Notes: generated by a model from the sequence alone, not told the origin. Positions 20,380 through 31,986 are shown, numbered from the stretch's first letter. The stretch: DNA of 64,000 nucleotides from Listeria sp. PSOL-1 (GCF_902806445.1 NZ_LR760298.1:1612001-1676000), one strand, 5' to 3'. Made by a program: numbers and translations.

Positions 20380-21766
20380 CTAGCCAATACTACCTTCCAT
20401 CTCGAATTTAATCAAGCGGTTCATCTCAACTGCGTATTCCATTGGCAATTCTTTAGTAAATGGCTCAATGAATCCCATCACAATCATCTCTGTCGCTTCT
20501 TCTTCAGTAACACCTCGACTCATCAGATAGAAGAGTTGTTCTTCAGATACTTTAGATACTTTTGCTTCATGTTCCAATGAAATATTATTATTTAACATTT
20601 CATTGTACGGGATGGTATCTGATGTGGACGCATTATCCATAATCAACGTGTCACATTCAATATTTGAACGCGCCCCGTCTGCTGCACGTCCAAAATGGAC
20701 AATACCGCGATACGTAACATTTCCACCTTGTTTAGAAATGGATTTAGAAACAATGGTGCTTGATGTGTTTGGTGCTAAGTGAATCATTTTCGCACCAGCG
20801 TCTTGCCGCTGACCTTTACCAGCAATCGCAATGGAAAGCGTCATACCACGAGCACCTTCTCCGCGCAAATAGCAAGCGGGATATTTCATGGTCAATTTAG
20901 AACCGATATTGCCATCGATCCATTCCATCGTCCCATTTTCCTCAACAAAAGTACGTTTGGTTACTAAATTATAAACATTATTTGCCCAGTTCTGAATGGT
21001 CGTATAGCGGCAATATGCCCCAGGTTTAACAATAATTTCGACAACCGCTGAATGAAGTGAGTTCGTTGTATAAACTGGTGCTGTGCAGCCTTCTACATAA
21101 TTAACAGAAGCATTTTCATCAACAATAATAAGTGTTCGTTCAAACTGTCCCATATTTTGTGAATTGATTCGGAAATAAGCCTGTAATGGCGTATCCACTT
21201 TCACCCCAGGAGGAACATAAATGAAGGAGCCACCTGACCAAACAGCTGAATTAAGTGCAGCAAATTTGTTGTCAGTTGGTGGAATTACTTTTGAGAAATA
21301 TTGTTTAAAAAGATCTTCATTTTCTTTTAAAGCCGTATCCGTGTCTTTAAAAACAATTCCTTTGTCTTCTAAATCCTTTTTCATATTATGGTAAACAACT
21401 TCTGATTCATATTGAGCGGAAGCACCAGCTAAGTATTTTTGCTCTGCTTCTGGGATTCCCAATTTATCAAAAGTACGTTTAATTTCTTCTGGTACTTCAT
21501 CCCAAGAACGTACGGTTTGCTCAGAAGGTTTAACATAATACGTGATATCTTCAAAATTAAGTTCAGATAAATCCCCGCCCCACATCGGCATCGGCATTTT
21601 ATAAAATTGCTCAAGTGACTTTAGGCGAAAATCTAACATCCATTCAGGCTCTTCTTTAATTTGCGAAATTTCTCTTACAACATGTTCCGTTAAGCCACGT
21701 TCTGTACGGAAAACAGATGTATCCTTATCGTGAAAGCCATATTGATATTCACCAATTTCTGGAATT

Positions 21767-21774
<8 letters not shown>
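20380..21774 (-). CDS. sufB: Fe-S cluster assembly scaffold SufB
   Basis: A 464-residue SufB, the scaffold subunit of the SufBCD complex that assembles iron-sulfur clusters in the cytosol. Family segments include [30 protein letters not shown] (conserved cysteine), and [20 protein letters not shown] near the C-terminus. Its ATG overlaps the end of sufU by eight bases and AAGGAGGAG precedes it. It is the last gene of sufC-D-S-U-B, the usual Firmicute order. Confidence 0.97.
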
Positions 21775-23445
<1,671 letters not shown>

Positions 23446-24747
23446 TTAGCGCACTTTCCCTTCGATAACTTCCTGTAATAATTCTTTCACACCTTCAACT
23501 GGCAACTGCTTAACAACCGGATCAAGGAAGCCATGAATAATCAACCGCTCAGCTTCTTGTTTTGAAATCCCTCGGCTCATCAGATAGAAAAGTTCTACCG
23601 GATCCACACGTCCAACAGAGGCAGCATGTCCTGCAACTACATCATTTTCGTCAATCAATAGAATCGGATTCGCATCGCCACGTGCCTCTTTACTTAACAT
23701 CAGCACACGTGATTCTTGCTGAGCATCAGATTTTGAAGCACCATGTTTGATATGACCTATTCCGTTAAAAATTGTCGTAGCGCGTTCTTTCATTACGCCG
23801 TGTGAAAGGATGGTTCCAGTTGTTGCTTTTGCATAATGCGTCACGCGAGTTGTAATATTTTGCGTTTGTTTGCCACGCCCGACAGTGACTGTTTTAACAT
23901 CGCTACTCGCACCACTACCGATTAAATTGGTGACATTTTCATTAATTGTATCACCGTCATTCATCAAACCAAGTGCCCATTCAATTGTTGAATCTTGCCC
24001 AACATGACCCCGACGATTAACGTAACTTGTTATCCCGCTTGGCAAATTATCTACTGCCCCGTAAGTGATTCGTGCATTTTTATTTGCAATGACCTCTTCA
24101 ACTATATTTGCAATCCCGCTTTTTTCGCTGTCTAAGCTGATATAATTTTCAACATAAGTAACGGAGCTATGATCATCCGCTACTAATAAAACATGATTTA
24201 AAAGGGGGGCGTTTGCTTTATCAACTACAAATACTGCTTGAATTGGTTCAGTAATTTCTATATTTTTAGGCACGTATAAAAAGACGCCGCCATTTACAAG
24301 TGCTGCATGGAATGCTGTTAATTTATGTTCATCCGCTTTTACAGCTTCTTTCATAAAATACTTTTGGACTAATTCTGGATGTTCTTTAATTGCAGTAAAA
24401 ATATCCGTAAAAATAACGCCTTGTGTTTGTAACTCTTTGTTTAATTGGCGTTTTACTGGGCGTTGATCAATTTGAATATAATAATTCGCATGAGGATTAT
24501 TGGTCTCTACTAAACGAGTCACTTCTTCAGGTAAATCTTCATTCGTTAACTCACTTTGAAAAGCTTGATAGGTGCCAAACTGAGTAAAATTCCAACGATC
24601 GATTTTAGTTTTATCCACAAACGGCAAGTCCAGTTTGCTTGCAAGTTCCCATGATGCTAGACGAAAATCTGTTAAAAAGCTTGGTTCGTCAGCATTTTTA
24701 GAAAAAGTGCGGATAAAATCATCTTGTACTAAACTATTTTCTGTCAT
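23446..24747 (-). CDS. sufD: Fe-S cluster assembly protein SufD
   Basis: A 433-residue partner of SufB and SufC in the cluster-assembly complex. Related in fold to SufB, with VNGGVFLYVPKNIEITEPIQ, a beta-helix middle, and the C-terminal YLMSRGISKQEAERLIIHGF. It lies 19 bp after sufC and abuts sufS. Confidence 0.96.
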   Translation of the reverse strand: MTENSLVQDDFIRTFSKNADEPSFLTDFRLASWELASKLDLPFVDKTKIDRWNFTQFGTYQAFQSELTNEDLPEEVTRLVETNNPHANYYIQIDQRPVKRQLNKELQTQGVIFTDIFTAIKEHPELVQKYFMKEAVKADEHKLTAFHAALVNGGVFLYVPKNIEITEPIQAVFVVDKANAPLLNHVLLVADDHSSVTYVENYISLDSEKSGIANIVEEVIANKNARITYGAVDNLPSGITSYVNRRGHVGQDSTIEWALGLMNDGDTINENVTNLIGSGASSDVKTVTVGRGKQTQNITTRVTHYAKATTGTILSHGVMKERATTIFNGIGHIKHGASKSDAQQESRVLMLSKEARGDANPILLIDENDVVAGHAASVGRVDPVELFYLMSRGISKQEAERLIIHGFLDPVVKQLPVEGVKELLQEVIEGKVR

Positions 24748-24766
24748 GATTTTAGCCTCACCTTCC

Positions 24767-25552
24767 TTAATTTTGGTCTACCGTTTCTTCTTCGTCAAAC
24801 TCGATTCCAAGTTCTTGTTTGATCCAGTCATAACCCTCAGCTTCTAGACGTTTAGCAAGTTCTGGACCGCCTTCTTTGACTATTTTCCCTTGCATCACCA
24901 CATGAACAAAATCTGGTTCAATATAATTTAAAAGACGTTGATAGTGCGTGATGATTAAGCACCCAAAGCCATCGCCACGCATGGCATTCACACCTTTAGA
25001 TACTACTTTTAATGCGTCAATATCAAGCCCTGAATCAATTTCATCTAAAATGGCTATCTTTGGTTCAATCATTAATAATTGTAAAATTTCATTTCGTTTT
25101 TTTTCACCGCCGGAAAAACCTTCATTTAGGTAGCGTTCAGCCATTTCTTCATCCATATCTAAAAGTTCCATTTTTTCATCTAATGTGCGGATAAATTTCA
25201 TTAACGGGATTTCATTGCCTTCTTCGCGGCGACTATTAATTGCAGCGCGCATAAATTCAGCATTTGTTACACCACTAATTTCGCTTGGGTATTGCATAGC
25301 AAGAAAAAGACCTGCACGTGCACGTTCATCAACTTCCATTTCTAACACGTTTTCGCCATCTAGCGTAATGGTTCCTTGCGTTACTTCATACTTAGGGTGC
25401 CCCATAATTGCGGAAGAAAGTGTCGATTTCCCTGTTCCATTTGGTCCCATGATTGCATGGATTTGACCAGTTGAAATTTCAAGGTTGACACCTTTTAAAA
25501 TTTCTTTTCCTTCTATTTCAACGTGTAAATCTTGAATCTTCAATGTTGCCAT
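24767..25552 (-). CDS. sufC: Fe-S cluster assembly ATPase SufC
   Basis: ABC-type ATPase of 261 residues powering the SufBCD complex. It has Walker A GPNGTGKSTL, the SufC-specific signature FSGGEKKRNEILQ, Walker B IAILDEIDSGLD and the switch histidine in LIITHYQRLL. It is the first gene of the operon; a TATACT at 25601-25596 on this strand is a possible -10. A ribosome site GGGAGGG precedes the ATG. Confidence 0.97.
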   Translation of the reverse strand: MATLKIQDLHVEIEGKEILKGVNLEISTGQIHAIMGPNGTGKSTLSSAIMGHPKYEVTQGTITLDGENVLEMEVDERARAGLFLAMQYPSEISGVTNAEFMRAAINSRREEGNEIPLMKFIRTLDEKMELLDMDEEMAERYLNEGFSGGEKKRNEILQLLMIEPKIAILDEIDSGLDIDALKVVSKGVNAMRGDGFGCLIITHYQRLLNYIEPDFVHVVMQGKIVKEGGPELAKRLEAEGYDWIKQELGIEFDEEETVDQN

Positions 25553-25772
25553 TAAAAATACCCTCCCTAAATTTGTTATTCTCTTATTTTAGTTTAGTAT
25601 AATTCTAATTTAATTACAACTATAAGAAATGTTTTTTTGATGATCACTCCTACATTTTACTACTTTAACTGTGTTTTTACCAGCCCTGCTTTTATTATCA
25701 TTTTTTATTCTCTTTTTGAGAATGATTTTATAAAAACAAGGTACAGATACTGCATCAGAAACACAACAAAAC

Positions 25773-25820
25773 AGACGGAAGCGCTTGCAGTTTGAAAACC
25801 ACAAACGCTTGTCACCGATG
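25773..25820 (+). repeat. Short intergenic repeat, copy F
   Basis: GACGGAAGCGCTTGCAGTTTG matches the left flank of the long repeats in outline (listed here as motif 25772-25792), and ACAAACGCTTGTCACCGATGG folds back on it. The central stem and core are missing. It lies directly after the copper ATPase stop, between that gene and sufC. Confidence 0.55.
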
Positions 25821-25822
25821 GA

Positions 25823-27751
25823 TTAAACTTTCATAATTTGAGCATTGATCGCAACAATCACTGTGCTAAGTGACATCAAGATCGCGCCTACTGCTGGCGA
25901 AAGCACAATCCCAATTGGGGCAAGTACACCCGCTGCTAATGGAATCGCAATGATGTTATACCCGGCTGCCCACCATAAATTTTGAATCATTTTTCGATAT
26001 GTTATTTTTGATAATCGGATGAAATAGAGAATATCTTTCGGATTGCTTTTTGAAAGGATAACATCTGCTGTTTCTATGGCTACATCAGTTCCTGCCCCAA
26101 TTGCGACACCAAGGTCTGCTGTGGCTAAAGCTGGTGAATCATTTACGCCATCCCCTACCATCATCATTTTCTTGCCATGTTTCTGATAATCTTTAATAAC
26201 GCTTGCTTTATTTTGGGGCAATAGCTCCGACTCAATATAATCAATGTTTAAGATTTGCCCTACCGTTTTAGCTACATTTTGACTATCTCCTGTTAGCATC
26301 ATGGCTTTTTTGCCTAATTCATGTAAACCTTGCACTGTATCTTTAGCTGTTGTGCGCACTTCATCCATGATGGCGATAAACCCAACCCACGAATGATCCT
26401 GAAGCAAGAATGAAATTGTTTTTCCTTCCTTAGCAAGTGCTGTCGCTTTGCTGATATCAATGTCTTTAAGGTTTTCAGCCATATACTTGCTATTGACCAC
26501 TTGATATGTTTTACCTTCGACTTTACCTGTCAATCCTACACCAGAAATAGCTTTCACATTTTTAGCAGTCATAAAGGAAATATCCTCTTCTTTGGCAGCT
26601 TTGACAATACTTGTTGCAATAGGATGGCTCATTTGCGCTTCAAGGCTTGCTACTATTTGGAGTAAATCTTGTTCTGTTCCATGTATAGCTACCATATCTG
26701 TTATTTTAAACTCACCTTCTGTTAAGGTTCCCGTTTTATCAAAAGCAATCGTATCAACTAACCTTGCACTTTCTAAAGCCCTTCGCTTTCTAACTAATAA
26801 TCCATTATGGGCTGATAGTGATGTGGATTTAGCAACAACAAGCGGGATAGCCAAACCTAACGCATGCGGGCAAGCAATAATTAGTACAGTCACAGCGCGA
26901 TTAACAGCTTCCGCCCAATCATTTGAGAGGCTAAACCAAACAATAAAGGTGATTATCCCTACCAAAAGTGCCAAGTAAAACAGCAATTTAGCAGCTTTAT
27001 CAGAAATCGTTTCTGTTTTTGATTTTTCTTTTTGGGCATCGCTAACAAGTTTGATAACTTGTGATAAATAACTATCCTCGCCCGTAGCTGTTACTTTTAT
27101 TTTGATTGCATTATTTCCATTAAGCGAACCCGCAATCACTTGGTTACCAACTGTTTTATTCACTGCTTTCGATTCCCCTGTTAAAAGAGCTTCATTCACA
27201 TCGGTTTCTCCTGAAATAATTTCGCCATCAGTAGGGACTTTTTCCCCTTCTTTGACTAACACAGTTTGTCCTGTTGTCACTTCTTGTAACGAGATATCCT
27301 TTATTTTTCCAGTCTGAAGTACAAGGTGAGCATTTCCTGGAAGTAATTCGGCCATTTTCTTCAAAGCATTGCTAGCATTCATTACTGCCCGCATTTCAAT
27401 CCAATGGCCTAAAAGCATGATGTCAATTAATGTCGCTAATTCCCAAAAATAATTCATACCATTACTTGAAAAAAGAATCGCGACACTATATACATATGCC
27501 ACAATAATCGCTAGCGCTATCAGTGTCATCATTGCTGGATTTTTTTCCTTTAATTCTTCTATCGTGCCAGAAAGAAAAGGCCATCCACCATAAAAAAAGA
27601 TGACTGTTGCTAAACTTAAGAGCACCCAATTAGAGCCTGGGAATTCAACTTTAGCCCCTGTTAGCATTTCCGTCATTGATGACATGAAAAAAATGGGAAT
27701 CGTTAAAATAACTGAAATGAAGAAACGTTTTTTAAAATTACTATGCTTCAT
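25823..27751 (-). CDS. copB: P1B-type metal-exporting ATPase, CopB-like
   Basis: Membrane ATPase pumping a transition metal, most likely copper, out of the cell. The metal site in helix 6 reads CPH (ACPHALGLAIP), typical of CopB rather than CPC-type CopA. Also visible are the TGES loop in LLTGESKAV, the phosphorylation site FDKTGTLTEG, and GDGVNDSPALATADLGVAIG. There is no N-terminal metal-binding domain. The start at 27751 is chosen for its spacing from AGGGGG; two upstream ATG codons are worse placed, and this gives 642 residues. A CsoR-like operator overlaps the ribosome site. Repeat copies border the gene on both sides. Confidence 0.85.
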   Translation of the reverse strand: MKHSNFKKRFFISVILTIPIFFMSSMTEMLTGAKVEFPGSNWVLLSLATVIFFYGGWPFLSGTIEELKEKNPAMMTLIALAIIVAYVYSVAILFSSNGMNYFWELATLIDIMLLGHWIEMRAVMNASNALKKMAELLPGNAHLVLQTGKIKDISLQEVTTGQTVLVKEGEKVPTDGEIISGETDVNEALLTGESKAVNKTVGNQVIAGSLNGNNAIKIKVTATGEDSYLSQVIKLVSDAQKEKSKTETISDKAAKLLFYLALLVGIITFIVWFSLSNDWAEAVNRAVTVLIIACPHALGLAIPLVVAKSTSLSAHNGLLVRKRRALESARLVDTIAFDKTGTLTEGEFKITDMVAIHGTEQDLLQIVASLEAQMSHPIATSIVKAAKEEDISFMTAKNVKAISGVGLTGKVEGKTYQVVNSKYMAENLKDIDISKATALAKEGKTISFLLQDHSWVGFIAIMDEVRTTAKDTVQGLHELGKKAMMLTGDSQNVAKTVGQILNIDYIESELLPQNKASVIKDYQKHGKKMMMVGDGVNDSPALATADLGVAIGAGTDVAIETADVILSKSNPKDILYFIRLSKITYRKMIQNLWWAAGYNIIAIPLAAGVLAPIGIVLSPAVGAILMSLSTVIVAINAQIMKV

Positions 27752-27755
27752 CTTC

Positions 27756-27778
27756 ATACCCCCTATAGGTATATTATA
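27756..27778 (-). promoter_or_regulatory. copB promoter with CsoR-like operator
   Basis: The near-palindrome ATACCCCCTATAGGTAT (27756-27772) resembles CsoR operators with their TACCC/GGGTA arms. On this strand a TATAAT (27778-27773) lies immediately upstream, so a bound repressor would cover the start site. No csoR gene is in the window. Confidence 0.5.
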
Positions 27779-27807
27779 CATTTCTTTACCACGACTTTAC
27801 CACCTTT

Positions 27808-27965
27808 AAACGCTAACGGCAGCATTGAAGAAGAGTGCCAGACTTCCGGTTCTCACGTACAGTCGTACGCTCCACTTCCGGCTTCTGGCACTCTTCTTCA
27901 ATGTAAACACTTTCGCTCGATTTATCGTGTTCGAAATGTAGCACCTACGCGCTATTTTTTGAACT
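27808..27965 (+). repeat. Intergenic hairpin repeat, copy B
   Basis: Long copy with a perfect 18-bp stem, 27824-27841 with 27885-27902. The core holds CCGGTTCTCACGTACAGTCG. The right flank has AACACTTTCGCTCGATTTA and GTTCGAAATGTAGCACC and ends in a T run. It lies between metQ and copB. Confidence 0.85.
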
Positions 27966-28016
27966 ATATGATGTAAAGGTCAGATATCATGAACAAGTCA
28001 AAATTACATGTTTTGC

Positions 28017-28841
28017 TTATTTATCCACTGGAACAACTGCTCCGCTCCATTTTTTTAGAATCCAGTCTTGTATTTTTTTTGAATGAAGTGCATCGACTAG
28101 TTTCTTTATATTTTTATTATTTTTGTTTGATTCTTTGGTAACAATAATATTTGCATAAGGAGAATCTTTGCCTTCAATGGCAATAGAATCTTTCATCGGA
28201 TTTAAACCTTGGTCTACAACAAAGTTTGAGTTAATGACAACTGCATCGCCTTCTCCATTATTGTAAGCTGTCATGAGATACGCAGGATCTAAGTCATACT
28301 TAAACTTTAAGTTTTTTGGATTTTCTTTGATATCATTAAATGTTGCATCTTCTGGGTTAACACCTGGTTTTAATTTAAGTAGCCCAGCTTTTACAAAAAT
28401 ACTAATGACACGCGGCCAATCAGACTTACTGTTTGAAAGTAAGATTTGTGAACCATCTTTTAGATCTTTAAGTTTTTTTACTTTTTTAGAGTATACACCC
28501 ATTGGTTCAAGATGAATGGCACCAACATTAGCAAATTTATAACCTTTTTCTTTCTCTTCCAATTTAAGGAAAGGTACATGCTGGTAGTAGTTGGCATCTA
28601 GTTCTCCCTCGTCTAAAGCTTTATTAGGCATTACATAATCGGTATATTTAACAATCTTTAAGTTAACACCTTCTTTTTTTAAAATCGGTTTAACTTGCTC
28701 TAAAATTTGTGCATGAGGTGTATTAGATGCACCAACAACTAATGTTTTGTCGTCAGAAGATTTTTTACTCGCGCCTCCACCACACGCAGCAAGAACAAAT
28801 ATTAAGCTAGTGATCAACAAACCTGAAACAATTTTCTTCAT
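28017..28841 (-). CDS. metQ: Methionine ABC transporter substrate-binding lipoprotein
   Basis: A 274-residue lipoprotein capturing methionine (D and L forms in known members) outside the membrane. The signal peptide ends in a lipobox LAAC with Cys20, followed by a glycine/serine linker and the NlpA/MetQ domain (TLVVGASNTPHAQILEQVKP). It is the last gene of metNIQ, 17 bp after metI, under the SAM riboswitch at 30632-30742. Confidence 0.93.
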   Translation of the reverse strand: MKKIVSGLLITSLIFVLAACGGGASKKSSDDKTLVVGASNTPHAQILEQVKPILKKEGVNLKIVKYTDYVMPNKALDEGELDANYYQHVPFLKLEEKEKGYKFANVGAIHLEPMGVYSKKVKKLKDLKDGSQILLSNSKSDWPRVISIFVKAGLLKLKPGVNPEDATFNDIKENPKNLKFKYDLDPAYLMTAYNNGEGDAVVINSNFVVDQGLNPMKDSIAIEGKDSPYANIIVTKESNKNNKNIKKLVDALHSKKIQDWILKKWSGAVVPVDK

Positions 28842-28858
28842 ATAAACACGCTCCTCTT

Positions 28859-29524
28859 TTATCTTTTATCTACTTTTTTAACTAATAAATCGCCAATGAT
28901 CTGGAAGATAAAGACGATAATTAAAATAATAATTGTTGCCGCAATCGTTATATCTGGCTGATTACGTTGGAAACCTTCTAAGTACGCAGCATTTCCTAGC
29001 CCACCTGCACCAATAACACCTGCCATCGCTGTAAAACCAACGAGTGAGATCGCGGTTACTGTAAGACCTGAGATAATTGCTGGTAAAGCTTCAGGAATTA
29101 AGACTTTACAAATCACTGTAAATAAATTAGCTCCCATTGCTTTAGCTGCTTCTAAAACCCCTTTATCTACTTCGCGGAAAGCAATTTCTACCATACGCGC
29201 ATAAAATGGCGCTGCTGAGATAATTAAAGCAGGCAAAGCGGCTTTCGGTCCAATGATCGTACCTACAAGCGTCTTTGTCATTGGTAAAAGTAAAACAATT
29301 AATATAATAAAAGGAATAGATCGGAAAACATTGACTAAAATAGCTGTAATCCAATATAAAACCTTAGCGCCGACATTCCCTTGGCGGTTGCTTAAAAATA
29401 ATAATAACCCTAATAAGATACCAAGAATACATACAGCAACAAGCGAACTTAAGGTCATATATAAAGTTTCACTTGTATAGCCCCACATGATATGCCAATC
29501 AACATCTGGAAAAAGTTTGCTCAT
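28859..29524 (-). CDS. metI: Methionine ABC transporter permease
   Basis: A 221-residue permease with five to six transmembrane helices. The EAA loop that contacts MetN is visible as EAAKAMGANLFTVICKVLIP, and the family segment GFTAMAGVIGAGGLGNAAY follows. It overlaps metN by four bases. Confidence 0.95.
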   Translation of the reverse strand: MSKLFPDVDWHIMWGYTSETLYMTLSSLVAVCILGILLGLLLFLSNRQGNVGAKVLYWITAILVNVFRSIPFIILIVLLLPMTKTLVGTIIGPKAALPALIISAAPFYARMVEIAFREVDKGVLEAAKAMGANLFTVICKVLIPEALPAIISGLTVTAISLVGFTAMAGVIGAGGLGNAAYLEGFQRNQPDITIAATIIILIIVFIFQIIGDLLVKKVDKR

Positions 29525-30543
29525 GCTTCAATCACCTCAGTTTCTACATTAAGTGCGCGCAGATCGCCAATTGTCGCCTCAATTTGTTGCTCATCACCTT
29601 GAATTTGAACATATAATGTTCCGTAAGCACCATTTTGCGTTTGTGTTAAACTGCCATGAAGAACATTCAGCAACACATGATTTTGCTGCGCTACTTGGGA
29701 GATGATTGGCTGTGTCGCATTTTCGCTCATGAAAAGGAGTCGTACAAGCTTCCCATCTGAATAATTGCTTAGGAGCAAATGAATGAGATCTTCTGTTTCA
29801 TCTGTTTCCGTCACTTGTCTGACGAAACGTTTGGTAACATTTTGTTCTGGATGTTTGAAGACTTCTAATACTTCGCCCATTTCTACAACTTTACCCGCTT
29901 CCATTACAGCTACGCGTTTGCAGATTTTACGAATAACGTGCATTTCGTGTGTGATGACAATAATCGTTAAGTTCAGTCGCTTGTTAATATCTAGTAATAA
30001 TTCTAAAACTTCATCCGTTGTTTGCGGATCAAGCGCTGATGTTGCTTCATCACAAAGTAAAACCGTTGGATCGTTAGCCAAAGCGCGCGCAATACCAACG
30101 CGCTGTTTTTGTCCACCACTAAGCTCCGCTGGATAAGCGTCTTCTTTTCCAACGAGGCCCACGAGTCGAATGAGTTCATTTACTCGGGCTTTTCGTTTTT
30201 TACCACGAATTCCAGCTATTTCAAGTGGAAAAGCAATGTTTTCAAAAACAGTTCGCGACCAAAGTAAATTGAAATGTTGGAAAATCATTCCAATTTTCTG
30301 GCGGGCTTTTCGCAATTCACGACCACGAATGCGACTGATTTCTTTGTTGTTTACTTCAACCTTGCCAGAAGTTGGTAGCTCTAAACCATTAAACATACGA
30401 ATTAGGCTACTTTTCCCTGCACCTGAATAGCCAACAACTCCAAAGATTTCACCTTGATTAATGGTTAAATTGACACCTTCAACAGCACGAACCCTTTTTT
30501 TACCAGAAGTATAATCTTTAATAACATTTTGCAAAGTAATCAT
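29521..30543 (-). CDS. metN: Methionine ABC transporter ATPase
   Basis: A 340-residue ATPase: Walker A GYSGAGKSS (38-46), signature LSGGQKQRVGIARAL, Walker B LLCDEATSALDP and switch histidine VITHEMHV. The C-terminal 75 residues are the NIL domain, which binds methionine and inhibits transport when the amino acid accumulates. It is first in the operon, behind a SAM-I riboswitch. Confidence 0.96.
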   Translation of the reverse strand: MITLQNVIKDYTSGKKRVRAVEGVNLTINQGEIFGVVGYSGAGKSSLIRMFNGLELPTSGKVEVNNKEISRIRGRELRKARQKIGMIFQHFNLLWSRTVFENIAFPLEIAGIRGKKRKARVNELIRLVGLVGKEDAYPAELSGGQKQRVGIARALANDPTVLLCDEATSALDPQTTDEVLELLLDINKRLNLTIIVITHEMHVIRKICKRVAVMEAGKVVEMGEVLEVFKHPEQNVTKRFVRQVTETDETEDLIHLLLSNYSDGKLVRLLFMSENATQPIISQVAQQNHVLLNVLHGSLTQTQNGAYGTLYVQIQGDEQQIEATIGDLRALNVETEVIEA

Positions 30544-30579
30544 TTTATTTCACCTTTTTTCGAGATTAATCCATCACAC

Positions 30580-30608
30580 AAAAAAACCTTCCTGCATGAG
30601 CAGAAAGG
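30580..30608 (-). terminator. Riboswitch terminator of the metNIQ leader
   Basis: On this strand CCTTTCTGC pairs with GCAGGAAGG (one mismatch) around a four-base loop, followed by seven T residues. It is the expression platform of the SAM-I riboswitch. Confidence 0.9.
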
Positions 30609-30631
30609 CACCGAATGTTAAGGTTTGCTTT

Positions 30632-30742
30632 CTTCTCATCTTCCAGAACAACTTGTGTCCTGCATGAATTAGCACCTTAAGTAAAACTACTTAGGTTGCT
30701 GGGCTTCACTGGGCATTTCCCTCCACCACTCTTGATAAGAAT
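30632..30742 (-). promoter_or_regulatory. SAM-I (S-box) riboswitch upstream of metNIQ
   Basis: On this strand the leader reads CTTATCAAGAG, GGTGGAGGGAAATGCCC, AGCCCAGCAACC, AAGGTGCTAATTC and GGAAGATGAG, the conserved S-box blocks in the correct order. It reduces metNIQ expression when S-adenosylmethionine is abundant. Confidence 0.95.
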
Positions 30743-30780
30743 CTACAGATAACGTTTCCTAGTGTAAATGTATGTTTTAA

Positions 30781-30809
30781 ATTATAAGTGAAATGAGCGT
30801 GAAAAGCAA
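30781..30809 (-). promoter_or_regulatory. SigA promoter of metNIQ
   Basis: On this strand TTGCTT (30809-30804), 17 bp, TATAAT (30786-30781), starting about 30 bp before the riboswitch. Confidence 0.75.
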
Positions 30810-30849
30810 CTGTTATTTTTTGTTATTATCGAATTTTAAAAAATTATAG

Positions 30850-31986
30850 CTATAATAACGGTAATTTCACCGTAAATGTCGTTCGATGATTCTTGCTGGT
30901 TGCCATAACTAAACCACCGTGTCTTTCTACAATTGACTTAGCGATCGCAAGGCCTAAACCTGTACCTGTCGTTGTACGATTTTTATCCACTTTATAAAAA
31001 CGTTCGAATAAATGTGGTAAATCAAACGCTGGAATTTCTTTGCCATAATTGGTTACACCAATAACTGCCCATTCACCATCACGACGAGCAGTAATGTCAA
31101 TTTGTTTATCCCCTTCTCCGTAACGCAAAGCATTTGAAAATAAGTTTTCAAAAAGTCGCATGATCTGATTTCCATCGCCACTGACCATTAAATTATCATC
31201 TTCGTATATTTCAACCAATTCCATTCCTTTTTTTTGCGCTAAACCATCAAATTCTGCAACCAATTGTCGTAAAAGTTCAATCATATCAAGTTGATCATTG
31301 GCTAATGTATAATCTGGGCTCTCAAGACGTGTATAGGAAAATAAGTCATCAATCAATTTATGCAAATGACGCGCTTTATTATAAACGAGTTCGGTATAAT
31401 AGCGAAGTTCGATTTCATCACGATACCGATCGTCATGAATATAGCTCAAATAACCTAAAATAGAGGTAAGTGGGGTTCTAAGATCATGCGAAACATTGGT
31501 AATTAAATCGTTTTTAGCTTGTTGTGCTTGCTGCTCTTGCTCCATCAGGTTTCTTTGGCGATCACGCATTTTTTCAATATTAACCTCAAGTTCGCGAATC
31601 TCTGGCACAAGGCTTTCTGTATCGACTGGTTGATCAAGATTTAACGCATAATTAATGGTTTGCAGCTGCTTTTTCAACCTTCTTTGACGCGTTAAACGAT
31701 AGAAAATGAAAAAAATGAGCAGCGCAATCATCACTTGAAAAAGAAATTTGGTCAAAAGCAACAACGGCGAATCGATGATGGTTTGAAATTTTCCATGACC
31801 AAATAAAGTGAGGAAAGTTTCAGTCAAGCCACGTAAAACAACGGAATCATCACGAATATTAATCATCCAAAAATAAACTGTTCGTAAAAGAATCGCAGCA
31901 CCTAACCAGGAAACAACGATAAAAAACATGATCTGCCAAGGGTTCATTATATGACTAATATTTTTAATGAATCGTTTAAATCTCAA
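30850..31986 (-). CDS. cesK: Sensor histidine kinase, CesK-like
   Basis: A 378-residue membrane sensor with two N-terminal helices (about 18-42 and 78-98), a HAMP-like linker, the phosphoacceptor His167 in NVSHDLRTPLTSILGYL, and an HATPase domain with N box, and GTGLGLAIAKSIVERHGG. It overlaps its response regulator gene by 11 bases. Known: CesRK of L. monocytogenes responds to cell-wall antibiotics and lies next to metNIQ as I recall; the name is inferred from that position. Confidence 0.75.
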   Translation of the reverse strand: MRFKRFIKNISHIMNPWQIMFFIVVSWLGAAILLRTVYFWMINIRDDSVVLRGLTETFLTLFGHGKFQTIIDSPLLLLTKFLFQVMIALLIFFIFYRLTRQRRLKKQLQTINYALNLDQPVDTESLVPEIRELEVNIEKMRDRQRNLMEQEQQAQQAKNDLITNVSHDLRTPLTSILGYLSYIHDDRYRDEIELRYYTELVYNKARHLHKLIDDLFSYTRLESPDYTLANDQLDMIELLRQLVAEFDGLAQKKGMELVEIYEDDNLMVSGDGNQIMRLFENLFSNALRYGEGDKQIDITARRDGEWAVIGVTNYGKEIPAFDLPHLFERFYKVDKNRTTTGTGLGLAIAKSIVERHGGLVMATSKNHRTTFTVKLPLL

